This document shows positions 29,506 through 37,122 of a stretch of 64,000 nucleotides of DNA, one piece after another. The notes beneath the pieces are model-generated. The model was not told where the DNA came from. It was given only the letters and a program-made list of their open reading frames with translations, and made no database searches. This stretch comes from a virus. Made by a program: the position numbers and the translations under genes. The stretch is from the IMG/VR virus record IMGVR_UViG_3300011113_000287, positions 1 through 64,000 of that record, one strand, 5' to 3'. Each line of letters begins with the position of its first letter. The first letter of the stretch is position 1.

Positions 29506-29751
29506 TTAGCCTACTTTCTCAACGAACAGGTGTCCTGCTCCGTTGCCTTCTTGGTCGGACGACGGGACGATTACCGTGCCGTCTGTGAACTCCACGAGGA
29601 ACGCATAATCTGTGTCGTAGTCCCACGCAAAGATTTCGCACTCGTTGATGGTCATAGGACGCACACGCAACACAGTTTTACCAACGAGAAAGCCAAACTC
29701 CCTCTTGATTACCGTCCTACGTTCTGCGTGTTCTGCTGTTTCTTTTGCCAT
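29506..29751 (-). CDS. Small hypothetical protein
   Basis: 81 residues starting MAKETAEHAERRTVIKREFG. Charged N-terminal helix, then a beta-rich part (VLRVRPMTINECEIFAWDYD). No family recognised. First gene behind promoter J. Confidence 0.5.
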   Translation of the reverse strand: MAKETAEHAERRTVIKREFGFLVGKTVLRVRPMTINECEIFAWDYDTDYAFLVEFTDGTVIVPSSDQEGNGAGHLFVEKVG

Positions 29752-29772
29752 GTCATTACCTCCAAACGACAA

Positions 29773-29801
29773 CTTATCAAATCACTTACTATCGGTGTCA
29801 A
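29773..29801 (-). promoter_or_regulatory. Promoter repeat J, inside a gene end
   Basis: TTGACA (29796-29801), spacer CCGATAGTAAGTGATTT (17 bp), -10 GATAAG (29773-29778). It overlaps the last codons of the gene at 29782-30060, which therefore ends YDGLDTDSK. No palindrome upstream. Drives 28175-29751. Confidence 0.65.
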
Positions 29802-30060
29802 GCCCGTCATAGTCAATGGTGAGTTGGTCAGCAAACATAACACTATTAATGTATTTGCCTACCTCAACGGGGTCGGTGGCAAACTCAATGAGAGCCTCGC
29901 CAATGAGGTGCGCTTCATACACACCGCACTCACAGCCTTCCGCCATGTGTTTGCCGTGCCTCACGGTGTTCCAACCAATGAGGTCAAGATACAAAATGAA
30001 CGGTGAAGGAAACGGATAGTCCTCACTCATTTCCCACAAGTGTGCTACTGCCTTCGTCAT
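29782..30060 (-). CDS. Hypothetical protein, end overlaps promoter J
   Basis: 92 residues: charged N-terminus, a hydrophobic part (FPSPFILYLDLIGWNTVRHG) and a Cys pair (CECG). The C-terminal residues GLDTDSK are encoded by the promoter repeat. No known domain. ATG overlaps the next gene by ATGA. Confidence 0.55.
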   Translation of the reverse strand: MTKAVAHLWEMSEDYPFPSPFILYLDLIGWNTVRHGKHMAEGCECGVYEAHLIGEALIEFATDPVEVGKYINSVMFADQLTIDYDGLDTDSK

Positions 30061-30605
30061 GATTTCCCCTGTTCATTCGTTGTGATGTACGCTTCTTTCA
30101 CAGCGTCAATGATGCTGGGCTTGTAGTTCAGCCATGCCATGCTTCCGTTGAGAGCAAGTTCAGCCACCAACGTAAGCCATGCGTCGTCGGCAAAGTTTGC
30201 TCCATAATACACAGCCTTGTAAGTTTCCTTACTATGGGCATCAACGTCAGTAGTATTATCAAAGTATCCCTCCTCCAAAAGGTTGGCAAACACTTCACGC
30301 AACGCAGACGGGCTGTACGGAATGGCGTTGCTCCACGTCAGGTCTCCACTACGGAGAGAACGTTCAGCCAACTCTTTGCGAGTCACATCGGCAAGTTTCT
30401 TGTAAGGGTTAGCGTCATTAGACGTAATGTCCAACACTTGCGATACATTCTGCCCATACTGTTCTGCGATACGAGAGATTTCGCTGTCGTTGCCGTCAGA
30501 CTCCTCCCACTCGTCACGTGCTTCGGGGGGAAGTTCGTTGGGGTCAAGGAACATACAATGCTCCGCCTCTAACACCGTTCCTGTTTGTGAGCAAACTATC
30601 AACAT
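30057..30605 (-). CDS. Hypothetical protein
   Basis: 182 residues starting MLIVCSQTGTVLEAEHCMFL. Acidic with helical parts (LADVTRKELAERSLRSGDLT, then DDAWLTLVAELALNGSMAWL). No family recognised. I chose the ATG 2 bases before the upstream stop region at 30607. Confidence 0.55.
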   Translation of the reverse strand: MLIVCSQTGTVLEAEHCMFLDPNELPPEARDEWEESDGNDSEISRIAEQYGQNVSQVLDITSNDANPYKKLADVTRKELAERSLRSGDLTWSNAIPYSPSALREVFANLLEEGYFDNTTDVDAHSKETYKAVYYGANFADDAWLTLVAELALNGSMAWLNYKPSIIDAVKEAYITTNEQGKS

Positions 30606-30606
30606 G

Positions 30607-30876
30607 TTACAACTCCTCCCCATGCTCGTCTGTAAATACAAGGTCTTTCAGCCTCGCTTCGTGTCCGAAACCACACGAGAAGTCGTCCTTTGCGTAATGC
30701 TCAACACGTTCCATTACGCTTTCCTCGTCTACGGTGATACCTTCCTCAATAAGGTTCTCAACGATGCGAACCACGTCGTACGTCACGTGCTTGGCGACGT
30801 TAATGTAGTTACCAAACGGCAACTTTTCCACCATTTTCTCCATCGCTTCTAACGAAACTTTCTGTTTTTTCCTCAT
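30607..30876 (-). CDS. Hypothetical protein
   Basis: 89 residues starting MRKKQKVSLEAMEKMVEKLP. The ATG overlaps the upstream stop (ATGA at 30873-30876). Helical and charged, with the acidic run GITVDEESVMERVEHYAKDD. No motif recognised. Confidence 0.55.
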   Translation of the reverse strand: MRKKQKVSLEAMEKMVEKLPFGNYINVAKHVTYDVVRIVENLIEEGITVDEESVMERVEHYAKDDFSCGFGHEARLKDLVFTDEHGEEL

Positions 30877-31160
30877 TGGTTCACATTCCTGTTCCATTGG
30901 GTACGAGGGTGGCGTTCCTCTGCCTTTTTAATCCATTCGTTGTATGAAGTAGGAGTAACGATAAAGGCATGTACGTCGTTAGCAGGAGTTTCAGGGCAAG
31001 CCTTTCCCTCTAACACCGAAACGAGTTTGTGTGTGTATCCGTTCGTGCCAGCAGGAAGGTTGTTCCCACCTGCCGACAGGAACACCATTTGTAACCTGCG
31101 AGGATTACCTTCTGGGTCGTCCTTGCTACACGTGATGTGTAATACGTAGCGAGTAATCAC
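30873..31160 (-). CDS. Hypothetical protein
   Basis: 95 residues with a GTG start. Basic start (MITRYVLHITCSKDD), a Gly-rich loop (SAGGNNLPAGTNGYTHKL) and a helical charged end. No known family. Coupled to its neighbours. Confidence 0.55.
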   Translation of the reverse strand: MITRYVLHITCSKDDPEGNPRRLQMVFLSAGGNNLPAGTNGYTHKLVSVLEGKACPETPANDVHAFIVTPTSYNEWIKKAEERHPRTQWNRNVNQ

Positions 31161-31468
31161 TTGCTTCCTTTCTTTCCATCTTTGCCACGCTTGCTATCTC
31201 CACCAGCGTTGATGGTGATACTAGGTGCGTAGTTGATACTTTGGTCAATGTTGATAATAGTATTCTGAGTGTTCCTCAATGCCACGTCGGACGTGAGAAC
31301 GGACACTCTGCCCGTCTTTGTGTCCTCAACGATGAACACCGTTGCTCCATCTCCATGTTTCACAGCGTCCTCCAAACTTGCGAGTGCCATTGACACAACT
31401 TCTGTTTCGTCCTCAGCGTCGTCGTACGACATAGACCACGTGACTACCCAACGTCCAACGTCAGCCAT
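31157..31468 (-). CDS. Hypothetical protein with acidic and Lys-rich ends
   Basis: 103 residues. A beta-rich core (WVVTWSMSYDDAEDETEVVS, then VFIVEDTKTGRVSVLTSDVA) and a Lys/Gly tail (KRGKDGKKGSK). No motif recognised. Overlaps the next gene by 8 bases. Confidence 0.55.
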   Translation of the reverse strand: MADVGRWVVTWSMSYDDAEDETEVVSMALASLEDAVKHGDGATVFIVEDTKTGRVSVLTSDVALRNTQNTIINIDQSINYAPSITINAGGDSKRGKDGKKGSK

Positions 31469-31685
31469 AAATGACAGGCTCGCAGTCGTCGTTCAGTACG
31501 AAGTTGATGCCCAACTCCCGACAATGTTTGCGGAGAAAGGGAACTTCGTCGGAGATAGAGGCGAGTTGTGATGCCAACATGTTCCATTCCTCGTCATTCT
31601 CAACGTCAGGCAACCGTCCTGCGAGCGTGTGAAACCAGCCAACCGTGTCCCAATGGTATTTGCGGTGCTCTGCGTACTTGCTCAC
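31461..31685 (-). CDS. Hypothetical protein
   Basis: 74 residues with a GTG start. Helical, charged, with His/Trp-rich start (YAEHRKYHWDTVGWFHTLAG) and a Cys-rich end. No known domain. Confidence 0.5.
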   Translation of the reverse strand: MSKYAEHRKYHWDTVGWFHTLAGRLPDVENDEEWNMLASQLASISDEVPFLRKHCRELGINFVLNDDCEPVIYG

Positions 31686-32125
31686 GCCCTGTCCTCCGAC
31701 ACGTCCTTGACGAACGTCTTGGCAAACACCATGCGGTATCCAAACGTGGTATTGATGTTAAATGAAATCTCGTAACCACGATACAGCATTTGGTTCGTAA
31801 TACGGACTATCTTGTCGTGAGTGAACGCCCACTTGGTAGCGTACTTGTAATAGACGCTTACCATTTCTTGCTTTTCAGCATCGTAACGCTTAGGGAACGT
31901 CACTTCGGACTGTTCTCCGTCGTCGGTAACGATTTCCGTCTTAACGAGGGTGACACGAGGTGTAATACCGCCGATGGTGTCCATCGTCCAACCCCAACGG
32001 GTAAGCCTGTTTACTTGGTCAAACACTTTTGCCATTGAGCGTGCTTTGATGATGCGGTAGCGACGGTTGTGAACTCCGAGTTTGTCGTTGTCTACACGAA
32101 CCTTGCTGGTGAATACGTTTGTCAT
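31682..32125 (-). CDS. Hypothetical protein
   Basis: 147 residues starting MTNVFTSKVRVDNDKLGVHN. Charged alpha/beta (RYRIIKARSMAKVFDQVNRL), then basic beta-rich parts. No family recognised. First gene of the long operon 29782-32125, transcribed from promoter K. Confidence 0.55.
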   Translation of the reverse strand: MTNVFTSKVRVDNDKLGVHNRRYRIIKARSMAKVFDQVNRLTRWGWTMDTIGGITPRVTLVKTEIVTDDGEQSEVTFPKRYDAEKQEMVSVYYKYATKWAFTHDKIVRITNQMLYRGYEISFNINTTFGYRMVFAKTFVKDVSEDRA

Positions 32126-32158
32126 TTTGTTATCTCCTGTTCTTGTCTTTGTTATGAA

Positions 32159-32187
32159 TGTATCACACGGGTTACTATCCGTGTCAA
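32159..32187 (-). promoter_or_regulatory. Promoter repeat K
   Basis: TTGACA (32182-32187), spacer CGGATAGTAACCCGTGT (17 bp), -10 GATACA (32159-32164). The end of the small membrane protein gene overlaps the -35 box. Only a half-site GTCAC lies upstream (32191-32195). Drives 29782-32125. Confidence 0.6.
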
Positions 32188-32270
32188 GTCTTGTCACGAA
32201 TAAACACGCTGAGAAAGTAGTACCCACATGTCAGTATTACGCATAATGCGATGATGGCAAAGTCACTCAT
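32184..32270 (-). CDS. 28-residue membrane peptide
   Basis: MSDFAIIALCVILTCGYYFL then SVFIRDKT: one transmembrane helix. The ATG overlaps the stop of the gene at 32267-32515 (ATGA) and the TGA lies inside the -35 box of promoter K, so the frame fits exactly between two features. A small membrane peptide could modulate a host membrane protein; no partner is known. Confidence 0.5.
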   Translation of the reverse strand: MSDFAIIALCVILTCGYYFLSVFIRDKT

Positions 32271-32515
32271 ACGAGAGCCATCTCGTTCTCACGCTCAGGG
32301 TCGTGAACGGTGACTGTGGTAGACCACACTCCGTCAGCGTCCTCTTTCGTTACGAAGTGGAGGTCATAGTTGTCGTCAAACGTCACCCACTCATCACGAT
32401 TAATGATGTGTGAAAGATAGTTCGTACGACGTTCGCTACACGCCAAGTATCCAAACGAGAACCACAGCATTTGGTCTGCGAGTTCGTCGGTTGGCAACCA
32501 TTCCAACTTATTCAT
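32267..32515 (-). CDS. Hypothetical protein
   Basis: 82 residues. Acidic, rich in Asp, Glu and Val, with FVTKEDADGVWSTTVTVHD. No motif recognised. Overlaps WhiB upstream (32512) by ATGA-type junction. Confidence 0.5.
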   Translation of the reverse strand: MNKLEWLPTDELADQMLWFSFGYLACSERRTNYLSHIINRDEWVTFDDNYDLHFVTKEDADGVWSTTVTVHDPERENEMALV

Positions 32516-32850
32516 GCTTCCTTCCTCATTTCTTTTGATTTGCGTACAACCATTTTGTGTTGCTCATGGTAGAACTTCATACGACGTTTACGATTACGGT
32601 TCGGCTTACCACGAGGTTGGAAATCAACTCCTCCCCACACCCCGTAGAACTCGTCCTTAGCCAATGCGAAGTTAAAGCACTCACGCACTACTTCGCACTT
32701 AGCACAAATGCTTTGCGTATGCTTTAATTTACTTTTGTAAGTACCTACTTCGTCCTTCTCGCAGTCAAGAAAGAACAGGTTGGAGGGAAGCCCCCTACAA
32801 CCTGCCCTTTCGTACCACGACAGGTCTGGTGTCGTGGCGTTGTCCGTCAC
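32512..32850 (-). CDS. whiB: WhiB-family transcription regulator, copy 1
   Basis: 112 residues with GTG start. Four Cys typical of a WhiB iron-sulfur protein: C18, C49, C52 and C58 (CAKCEVVREC), then the VWGG turn at 71-74 and a basic C-terminal half (RGKPNRNRKRRMKFYHEQHK) for DNA binding. WhiB proteins bind a [4Fe-4S] cluster and act with the host sigma factor. Phage WhiB proteins occur in actinobacteriophages, which supports the host assignment. An extra Cys lies at 30. Between two other genes of the operon behind promoter L. Confidence 0.85.
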   Translation of the reverse strand: MTDNATTPDLSWYERAGCRGLPSNLFFLDCEKDEVGTYKSKLKHTQSICAKCEVVRECFNFALAKDEFYGVWGGVDFQPRGKPNRNRKRRMKFYHEQHKMVVRKSKEMRKEA

Positions 32851-33854
32851 ACCAACACCAAGTCGTTGATGACCTTCATCACCTGCTCGTCCTGATTAAA
32901 GACCTTCCCCGTGAGAGCGTTCATCATGTTGCGCTCAACACGGTTATCGTCTTTACCGACGACGTGCTGGTTAAAGGTGTTAAAGGCGTGGATAACTCCG
33001 AGTGCCGTGCCCGTGAACGGTGCGACACGTGGGTCATTGACGTACATGTCCTTGATGCGCTCCTGTTTGTTCTCAATGCGAGAGACAGCCTGCTTTGGGG
33101 CGTTCTCGTCTGAGTTAATCGGCATCAACTTGTTCACGATGGCTTCCCACTCACGGTCAGACACCTTGATGCTGGCATACTTGTTCACTTCGGCAACGAT
33201 GTCCTCCGTCATGCGGTGGACGAAACCGAGTGCGTCACGCACATTCTGTAAGCGGAAGTTGCTGTTCTTGCTGTGACGAGCACGGAACGTTTCGGTCTTT
33301 TCGCTAATCGCACGAGCCAGCAAGTTGTCACACTCAACACGAGTGGCAACCTGTTTGTACGTGGTGCTAATAGACCCGTTGTGGCTCGTGGTAGCCAAGA
33401 GCATCGGACGAACGGAGAAGCCGTCAAGCACCTTGATGGTTTCGGGCATCTCAACGCTGACGAAACTCACCGCACCGTTTTTCAGGATACCTGCGCTACC
33501 AATGTTAAGGTCATCGTCCAAGAGATGCGACACGCTCTCAATGAGCCATGACTTGTATTGGTGAATGGCATAGGTGTCCTTAAACATGCCCAGCACATCA
33601 CCGTTGTCGCTACGGACAATGGCTTTGCGGTCAGTCTCCATGCGGTACGTGTCGTTCCACTTGATGTAGACGGGTGCTTCCTGAGCCTCCCACGAATACA
33701 GGCGACGGAGAACGTCCTCAACGGGGATAGCACCCTCGTAGTGATTTGGCTCGTCGCTCTGACTGTCCATGCGGTAGTGCCACGCCGTGCCACGCTGTTT
33801 CGTGTGCCCGATGAGGCAATACTTGTTCAGCCACTCGTATGTTTCCTTACTCAT
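32847..33854 (-). CDS. DUF932 phage/plasmid-like protein
   Basis: 335 residues. Matches the DUF932 / TIGR03299 plasmid- and phage-like family: WHYRMDSQSDEPNHYEGAIP, AIHQYKSWLIESVSHLLDDD and IGSAGILKNGAVSFVSVEMP in order, then the RARHSKN motif. These proteins are common in mobile elements and bind DNA in some studies, but the role is not settled. Overlaps WhiB by 4 bases. Sole long gene behind promoter L. Confidence 0.75.
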   Translation of the reverse strand: MSKETYEWLNKYCLIGHTKQRGTAWHYRMDSQSDEPNHYEGAIPVEDVLRRLYSWEAQEAPVYIKWNDTYRMETDRKAIVRSDNGDVLGMFKDTYAIHQYKSWLIESVSHLLDDDLNIGSAGILKNGAVSFVSVEMPETIKVLDGFSVRPMLLATTSHNGSISTTYKQVATRVECDNLLARAISEKTETFRARHSKNSNFRLQNVRDALGFVHRMTEDIVAEVNKYASIKVSDREWEAIVNKLMPINSDENAPKQAVSRIENKQERIKDMYVNDPRVAPFTGTALGVIHAFNTFNQHVVGKDDNRVERNMMNALTGKVFNQDEQVMKVINDLVLV

Positions 33855-33894
33855 TGTTCCTACCTCCTGTGGTAGTTGTCGTTTGTAACATCAC

Positions 33895-33923
33895 CGTATC
33901 ACACGGCATACTATTCGTGTCAA
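33895..33923 (-). promoter_or_regulatory. Promoter repeat L
   Basis: TTGACA (33918-33923), spacer CGAATAGTATGCCGTGT (17 bp), -10 GATACG (33895-33900). No palindrome upstream. Drives 32184-33854 (membrane peptide, hypothetical, WhiB, DUF932). Confidence 0.6.
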
Positions 33924-33928
33924 GTCCA

Positions 33929-35836
33929 TTACCGATAATCATTCAGCATGTCCTGTAACAGTTTTGCCGTCATCGTCCCTGCGTCGGCGTTCAGGTTCTC
34001 AGCCCAGCCGTCCAACACCGCCGACGTGCTTTCCGCTTTGGCGTTGAGCAGACTCCACAACCGCATGTCAATAGTTGGGAACTCAGCGTCCACCGCCGTA
34101 ATCCACCACGACACCACATGGCTGTCTTGTCCGATACGGTGACACCTGTCCTCAGCCTGCTGTCCTGTGGACGGGCTGTATGGCATCTCAGCCAACACCA
34201 CGTGCGATGCGGAGGTCAGGTTCAGTCCCGTACCTGCGCTCTCGTACTGTCCCAAGAACACGCTGACCTGCTTGCTCGTGAACTTCTCCACGTACCGTTG
34301 CTTGGCTTCGGGAGTAGAACCTCCTGCCACCATGACAACGCCATGTCCTTCCAACTTCTCGTACAAGGCATTGAGCACCTTACGATGGTATGCGAACACT
34401 ACTACTTGTTCACCCTCTGCGATGAGTGAGTTCACGTGCTCAACTACCGCATTGATTTTGGCGATACCCAGCAGTTCACGCAACTTGTTCATGCGAGTGA
34501 TGACCTCAGCCTTGCTCGCCCGTTGCCATGCTTCCGTGCCATACTTCTCCATGACCCAACGCAAGAAATCACGCTCCGCCGTGCGGTATTCGTCCATCTC
34601 CTCGTTGTTAAGTTCTATGTCAAGTTGCGCCCTGCGCTTGGCAGGAAGGTCAGCCAGCACGTCCTCCTTGCGCCTGCGTACCATACACGTGCCCCGTAAC
34701 ACGGTGTTCAGTTCCGTAGTGTTACTAGCACCATTCATGTTCGGAAATCCGTTCACCACACGGTAATCGCAATACTTGATGAGAAACTGCTTACGTGAGC
34801 CAAACACGTTGTCCAGCCTTCCAATGATGCGGAGAGGGCTAAGCAACTCGCTGGGACGGTTTGGTGTCAGCGTTCCCGACATGAGAGCGACGATGCCACT
34901 AACGGGAATACTATTGGCGATGTATCCGACACCACGTGTGCGCTGTGCCTTCTCGTTCTTGATGCTGTGCGCCTCGTCCACGATGAGCGTGTCATACTTC
35001 CCAGCCAACTTCGTAGCCCACGCACTTACCACGCTGTCACCGATGACGAGAACGTCGTGCTTAGTGAGGGAGTGTGGTTTGCGTCCTTTGACAGTAATGA
35101 CCTTGATAGACGGTGCGAACCTGCGAAACTCCTTTACCCATTGGAGGCGCAAATGGGGAGGTACGACAACGAGTGTCTTTCTTTTGTTCATCGTGGTGTC
35201 CAACGCCAATGCGATGCCCTGTGCCGTCTTGCCCAAGCCCATGCTGTCTGCCAGCAAGACACGTCGGGCTTCCAATGCGTACTTAACGCCAGCACGTTGG
35301 TATGGCAGTAGTGGCAAGTCCAAGTCAAAGCCAAGTTCAGCGTCATGGGACTTGGACAGTTCCACGAGTTCGGGACGAGACACCACAACTCTTGGCATGC
35401 GTTCCAGCCCGTACACAAACAGTTCCAAGTTTGCCAGCAACGTCACGCTGTCCCATTTCAGTTCGGGCAGTTCGGTGACGGACGGGCAGTTCTCGCTATT
35501 GTGGTACGTCAGCCAGCCACCATCGTCAAAGACGTACAGTCCCAGCCCTGCGAGCACGTCATTACCGCACAGCGCACAGGTGTCCTTGCGTTTGTTCACG
35601 AGGATACGTGTTGCGCTCATTGGCAAGTGAGCCTGCGATGCGGTGCGAGTAATCGGCAGTACCGACAAGTATTCCAGCAAGTCATTAGCACTTATAAAGG
35701 TCAGTTCATCAAGGTTCTGCGCCTTTATCAACTCGTCTACCTGCGTCTCGTCAAGCAACCCCAAAGGCATACTACGAGCGATAAGTGATGCCCTTATTTG
35801 GACTTGCTGTTTGGGCAATACGGCGACGTTAGCCAT
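33929..35836 (-). CDS. SNF2/HARP-type DNA helicase
   Basis: 635 residues. Superfamily 2 helicase of the SNF2 class: motif I LLADSMGLGKTAQ, motif II TLIVDEAHSI, motif III MSGTLTPN, then the HELICc half with VVVFAYHRKVLNAL and motif VI EDRCHRIGQDSHV. A Cys pair region near the start (CALCGND...CP) may bind zinc. The layout is like annealing helicases (SMARCAL1/HARP type) and phage replication-fork remodellers. It is not homologous by eye to the shorter SNF2 protein at 59451. It sits behind promoter M. Confidence 0.8.
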   Translation of the reverse strand: MANVAVLPKQQVQIRASLIARSMPLGLLDETQVDELIKAQNLDELTFISANDLLEYLSVLPITRTASQAHLPMSATRILVNKRKDTCALCGNDVLAGLGLYVFDDGGWLTYHNSENCPSVTELPELKWDSVTLLANLELFVYGLERMPRVVVSRPELVELSKSHDAELGFDLDLPLLPYQRAGVKYALEARRVLLADSMGLGKTAQGIALALDTTMNKRKTLVVVPPHLRLQWVKEFRRFAPSIKVITVKGRKPHSLTKHDVLVIGDSVVSAWATKLAGKYDTLIVDEAHSIKNEKAQRTRGVGYIANSIPVSGIVALMSGTLTPNRPSELLSPLRIIGRLDNVFGSRKQFLIKYCDYRVVNGFPNMNGASNTTELNTVLRGTCMVRRRKEDVLADLPAKRRAQLDIELNNEEMDEYRTAERDFLRWVMEKYGTEAWQRASKAEVITRMNKLRELLGIAKINAVVEHVNSLIAEGEQVVVFAYHRKVLNALYEKLEGHGVVMVAGGSTPEAKQRYVEKFTSKQVSVFLGQYESAGTGLNLTSASHVVLAEMPYSPSTGQQAEDRCHRIGQDSHVVSWWITAVDAEFPTIDMRLWSLLNAKAESTSAVLDGWAENLNADAGTMTAKLLQDMLNDYR

Positions 35837-35981
35837 GCTGTTCCTCCTGTTCGTTGTCCACCAAAGATGATACAGCGTCGGTGTTACGACGTGACACAGC
35901 CTCGTCGTACAACCTGTCCAACAGGGCTTCCACCTTGCGGTCAGCCTCTTTGCGTAGTTGTCGTGTGCGTCGGTACGTCAC
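35829..35981 (-). CDS. Small charged helical protein
   Basis: 50 residues from a GTG at 35979-35981 with GGAGG upstream: TYRRTRQLRKEADRKVEALL then DRLYDEAVSRRNTDAVSSLV and DNEQEEQHG. It is helical and charged, coupled to the SNF2 gene by an 8-base overlap. It is the first ORF behind promoter M. Possibly an accessory subunit of the helicase. Confidence 0.55.
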   Translation of the reverse strand: MTYRRTRQLRKEADRKVEALLDRLYDEAVSRRNTDAVSSLVDNEQEEQHG

Positions 35982-35999
35982 TCAGCCTCCTACCCCAAA

Positions 36000-36052
36000 C
36001 GTACTATGCCACCTACTATCGCAGTCAAGGGACAATGAGTGACTAACGTCAC
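36000..36052 (-). promoter_or_regulatory. Promoter repeat M with CRP/GlxR-like operator
   Basis: TTGACT (36023-36028), spacer GCGATAGTAGGTGGCAT (17 bp), -10 position AGTACG (36000-36005). Ten bases upstream a perfect GTGAC-N4-GTCAC palindrome (36039-36052). It lies 12 kb away from the other palindrome promoters but keeps the exact 10-base spacing. Drives 33929-35981. Confidence 0.6.
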
Positions 36053-37122
36053 ACGGAGGACAGCACCTCGTTCCATTGTGCGATGCCGTGCTCCATGTCC
36101 CGTGTTCGTGCCAACTCGTACAGCCTCTCGCCTTCCTCTTTGCGTAGTTGTCGTGAGCCAACGAGTTCACGCAAATGGCGCAGCCATTCGTATGGACGAC
36201 GTGCGATGCGCCCAGCGTTCCACGTTTGCGACAGGCGCACGTACGAGTCGGATGCGGAGGCGACCCACGGGATACCGCTTGCGGAATACTCCAACAATTT
36301 GATTTCAGATTTTGCTTCGTTAAACGGCATTTGGCTCAGGGGTGCAATACCAACGTCCATAATCAATAATTTGGGATAGTCCTGCGGAGCACACATAGGA
36401 AGGGAGTCCACGTATTCTTTTGGCACTCCCGCTTCTTCGGAAAAGTGCGGAGATTTGTCGTGCCAGCCGCCGTGAAAGTAACGAACCTGTGTGGTCGTAT
36501 TTTGTGTGGTCGTCAGTTGATGAAGCACGCCACGCAGGATTTGTAAGTCCCCACTTCGGTGGGCAGTAGAACCAGACCAACCGACATGCACATGTTCCTT
36601 TTCTGTGTGGTCGTGTTTTACGAAGGCTTTGGTATCAACCGTATTAGGAAACAGGACGACGTTCTTGTTCCATTGACCAATGCGTTCATAAAGGAACGGA
36701 GTGGATGCCAATAGCAGGTCGCTGGCTGCGAGTATTGCTTTGTAATGGTTGATGTTTTCTTTGGGACTGTGCTTAGGGTGCGATGCTTTCCACGCTCCGT
36801 TGCTGGGGTTCAGCCCCCAATACCAATCGTCTACATCGTTGATAATGACTTGACCAATTGCCCGTGCCTTTTTGATGTGGTCAGCCAGTCCCTCATTCAT
36901 CATTCTCTGCATGATGATGGTGTCTACTTCGTGTAAGTTTCCCTCGTCGTCTTCTATTTTTAGTTCGGTGTAGTGCCATACCAATCGTCCAACCACGTAG
37001 TCGTAGTTCAGATGTGGTAAATACTTCGCCACACGTGCCCAACCAGAACCTCCCCAATGGGGAAGTTTGTCTGGAGTTACGGACGGATGGAGGCGGTCAG
37101 CGGAAACTACACCGACTCTCAT
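36049..37122 (-). CDS. Glycosyltransferase (GT4-like)
   Basis: 357 residues starting MRVGVVSADRLHPSVTPDKL. I chose the ATG that overlaps the upstream TAA (TAATG at 37120-37124). Typical GT-B features: HVGWSGSTAHRSGDLQIL, then the C-terminal donor-site motif SEIKLLEYSASGIPWVAS (E-x7-E-like in a group 1 glycosyltransferase). It transfers a sugar from an activated donor; targets could be a virion protein, DNA base or host glycan. The nucleotide sequence contains GTGGTCG repeats at 36491, 36506 and 36607. Confidence 0.75.
   Translation of the reverse strand: MRVGVVSADRLHPSVTPDKLPHWGGSGWARVAKYLPHLNYDYVVGRLVWHYTELKIEDDEGNLHEVDTIIMQRMMNEGLADHIKKARAIGQVIINDVDDWYWGLNPSNGAWKASHPKHSPKENINHYKAILAASDLLLASTPFLYERIGQWNKNVVLFPNTVDTKAFVKHDHTEKEHVHVGWSGSTAHRSGDLQILRGVLHQLTTTQNTTTQVRYFHGGWHDKSPHFSEEAGVPKEYVDSLPMCAPQDYPKLLIMDVGIAPLSQMPFNEAKSEIKLLEYSASGIPWVASASDSYVRLSQTWNAGRIARRPYEWLRHLRELVGSRQLRKEEGERLYELARTRDMEHGIAQWNEVLSSV

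Noticed and set aside
22881-32187. Conserved peptide L-D-T-D-S as a protein motif
   Set aside because: It is the translated promoter repeat, explained by DNA-level conservation.
22046-36052. CRISPR array
   Set aside because: The 15-16 base repeats are not regularly spaced, all lie at operon heads and carry -35/-10 structure.
36049-37122. Longer glycosyltransferase start 19 codons upstream
   Set aside because: The extension is the GTGGTCG repeat read in frame (HDHT); the ATG overlapping the upstream TAA is better supported.
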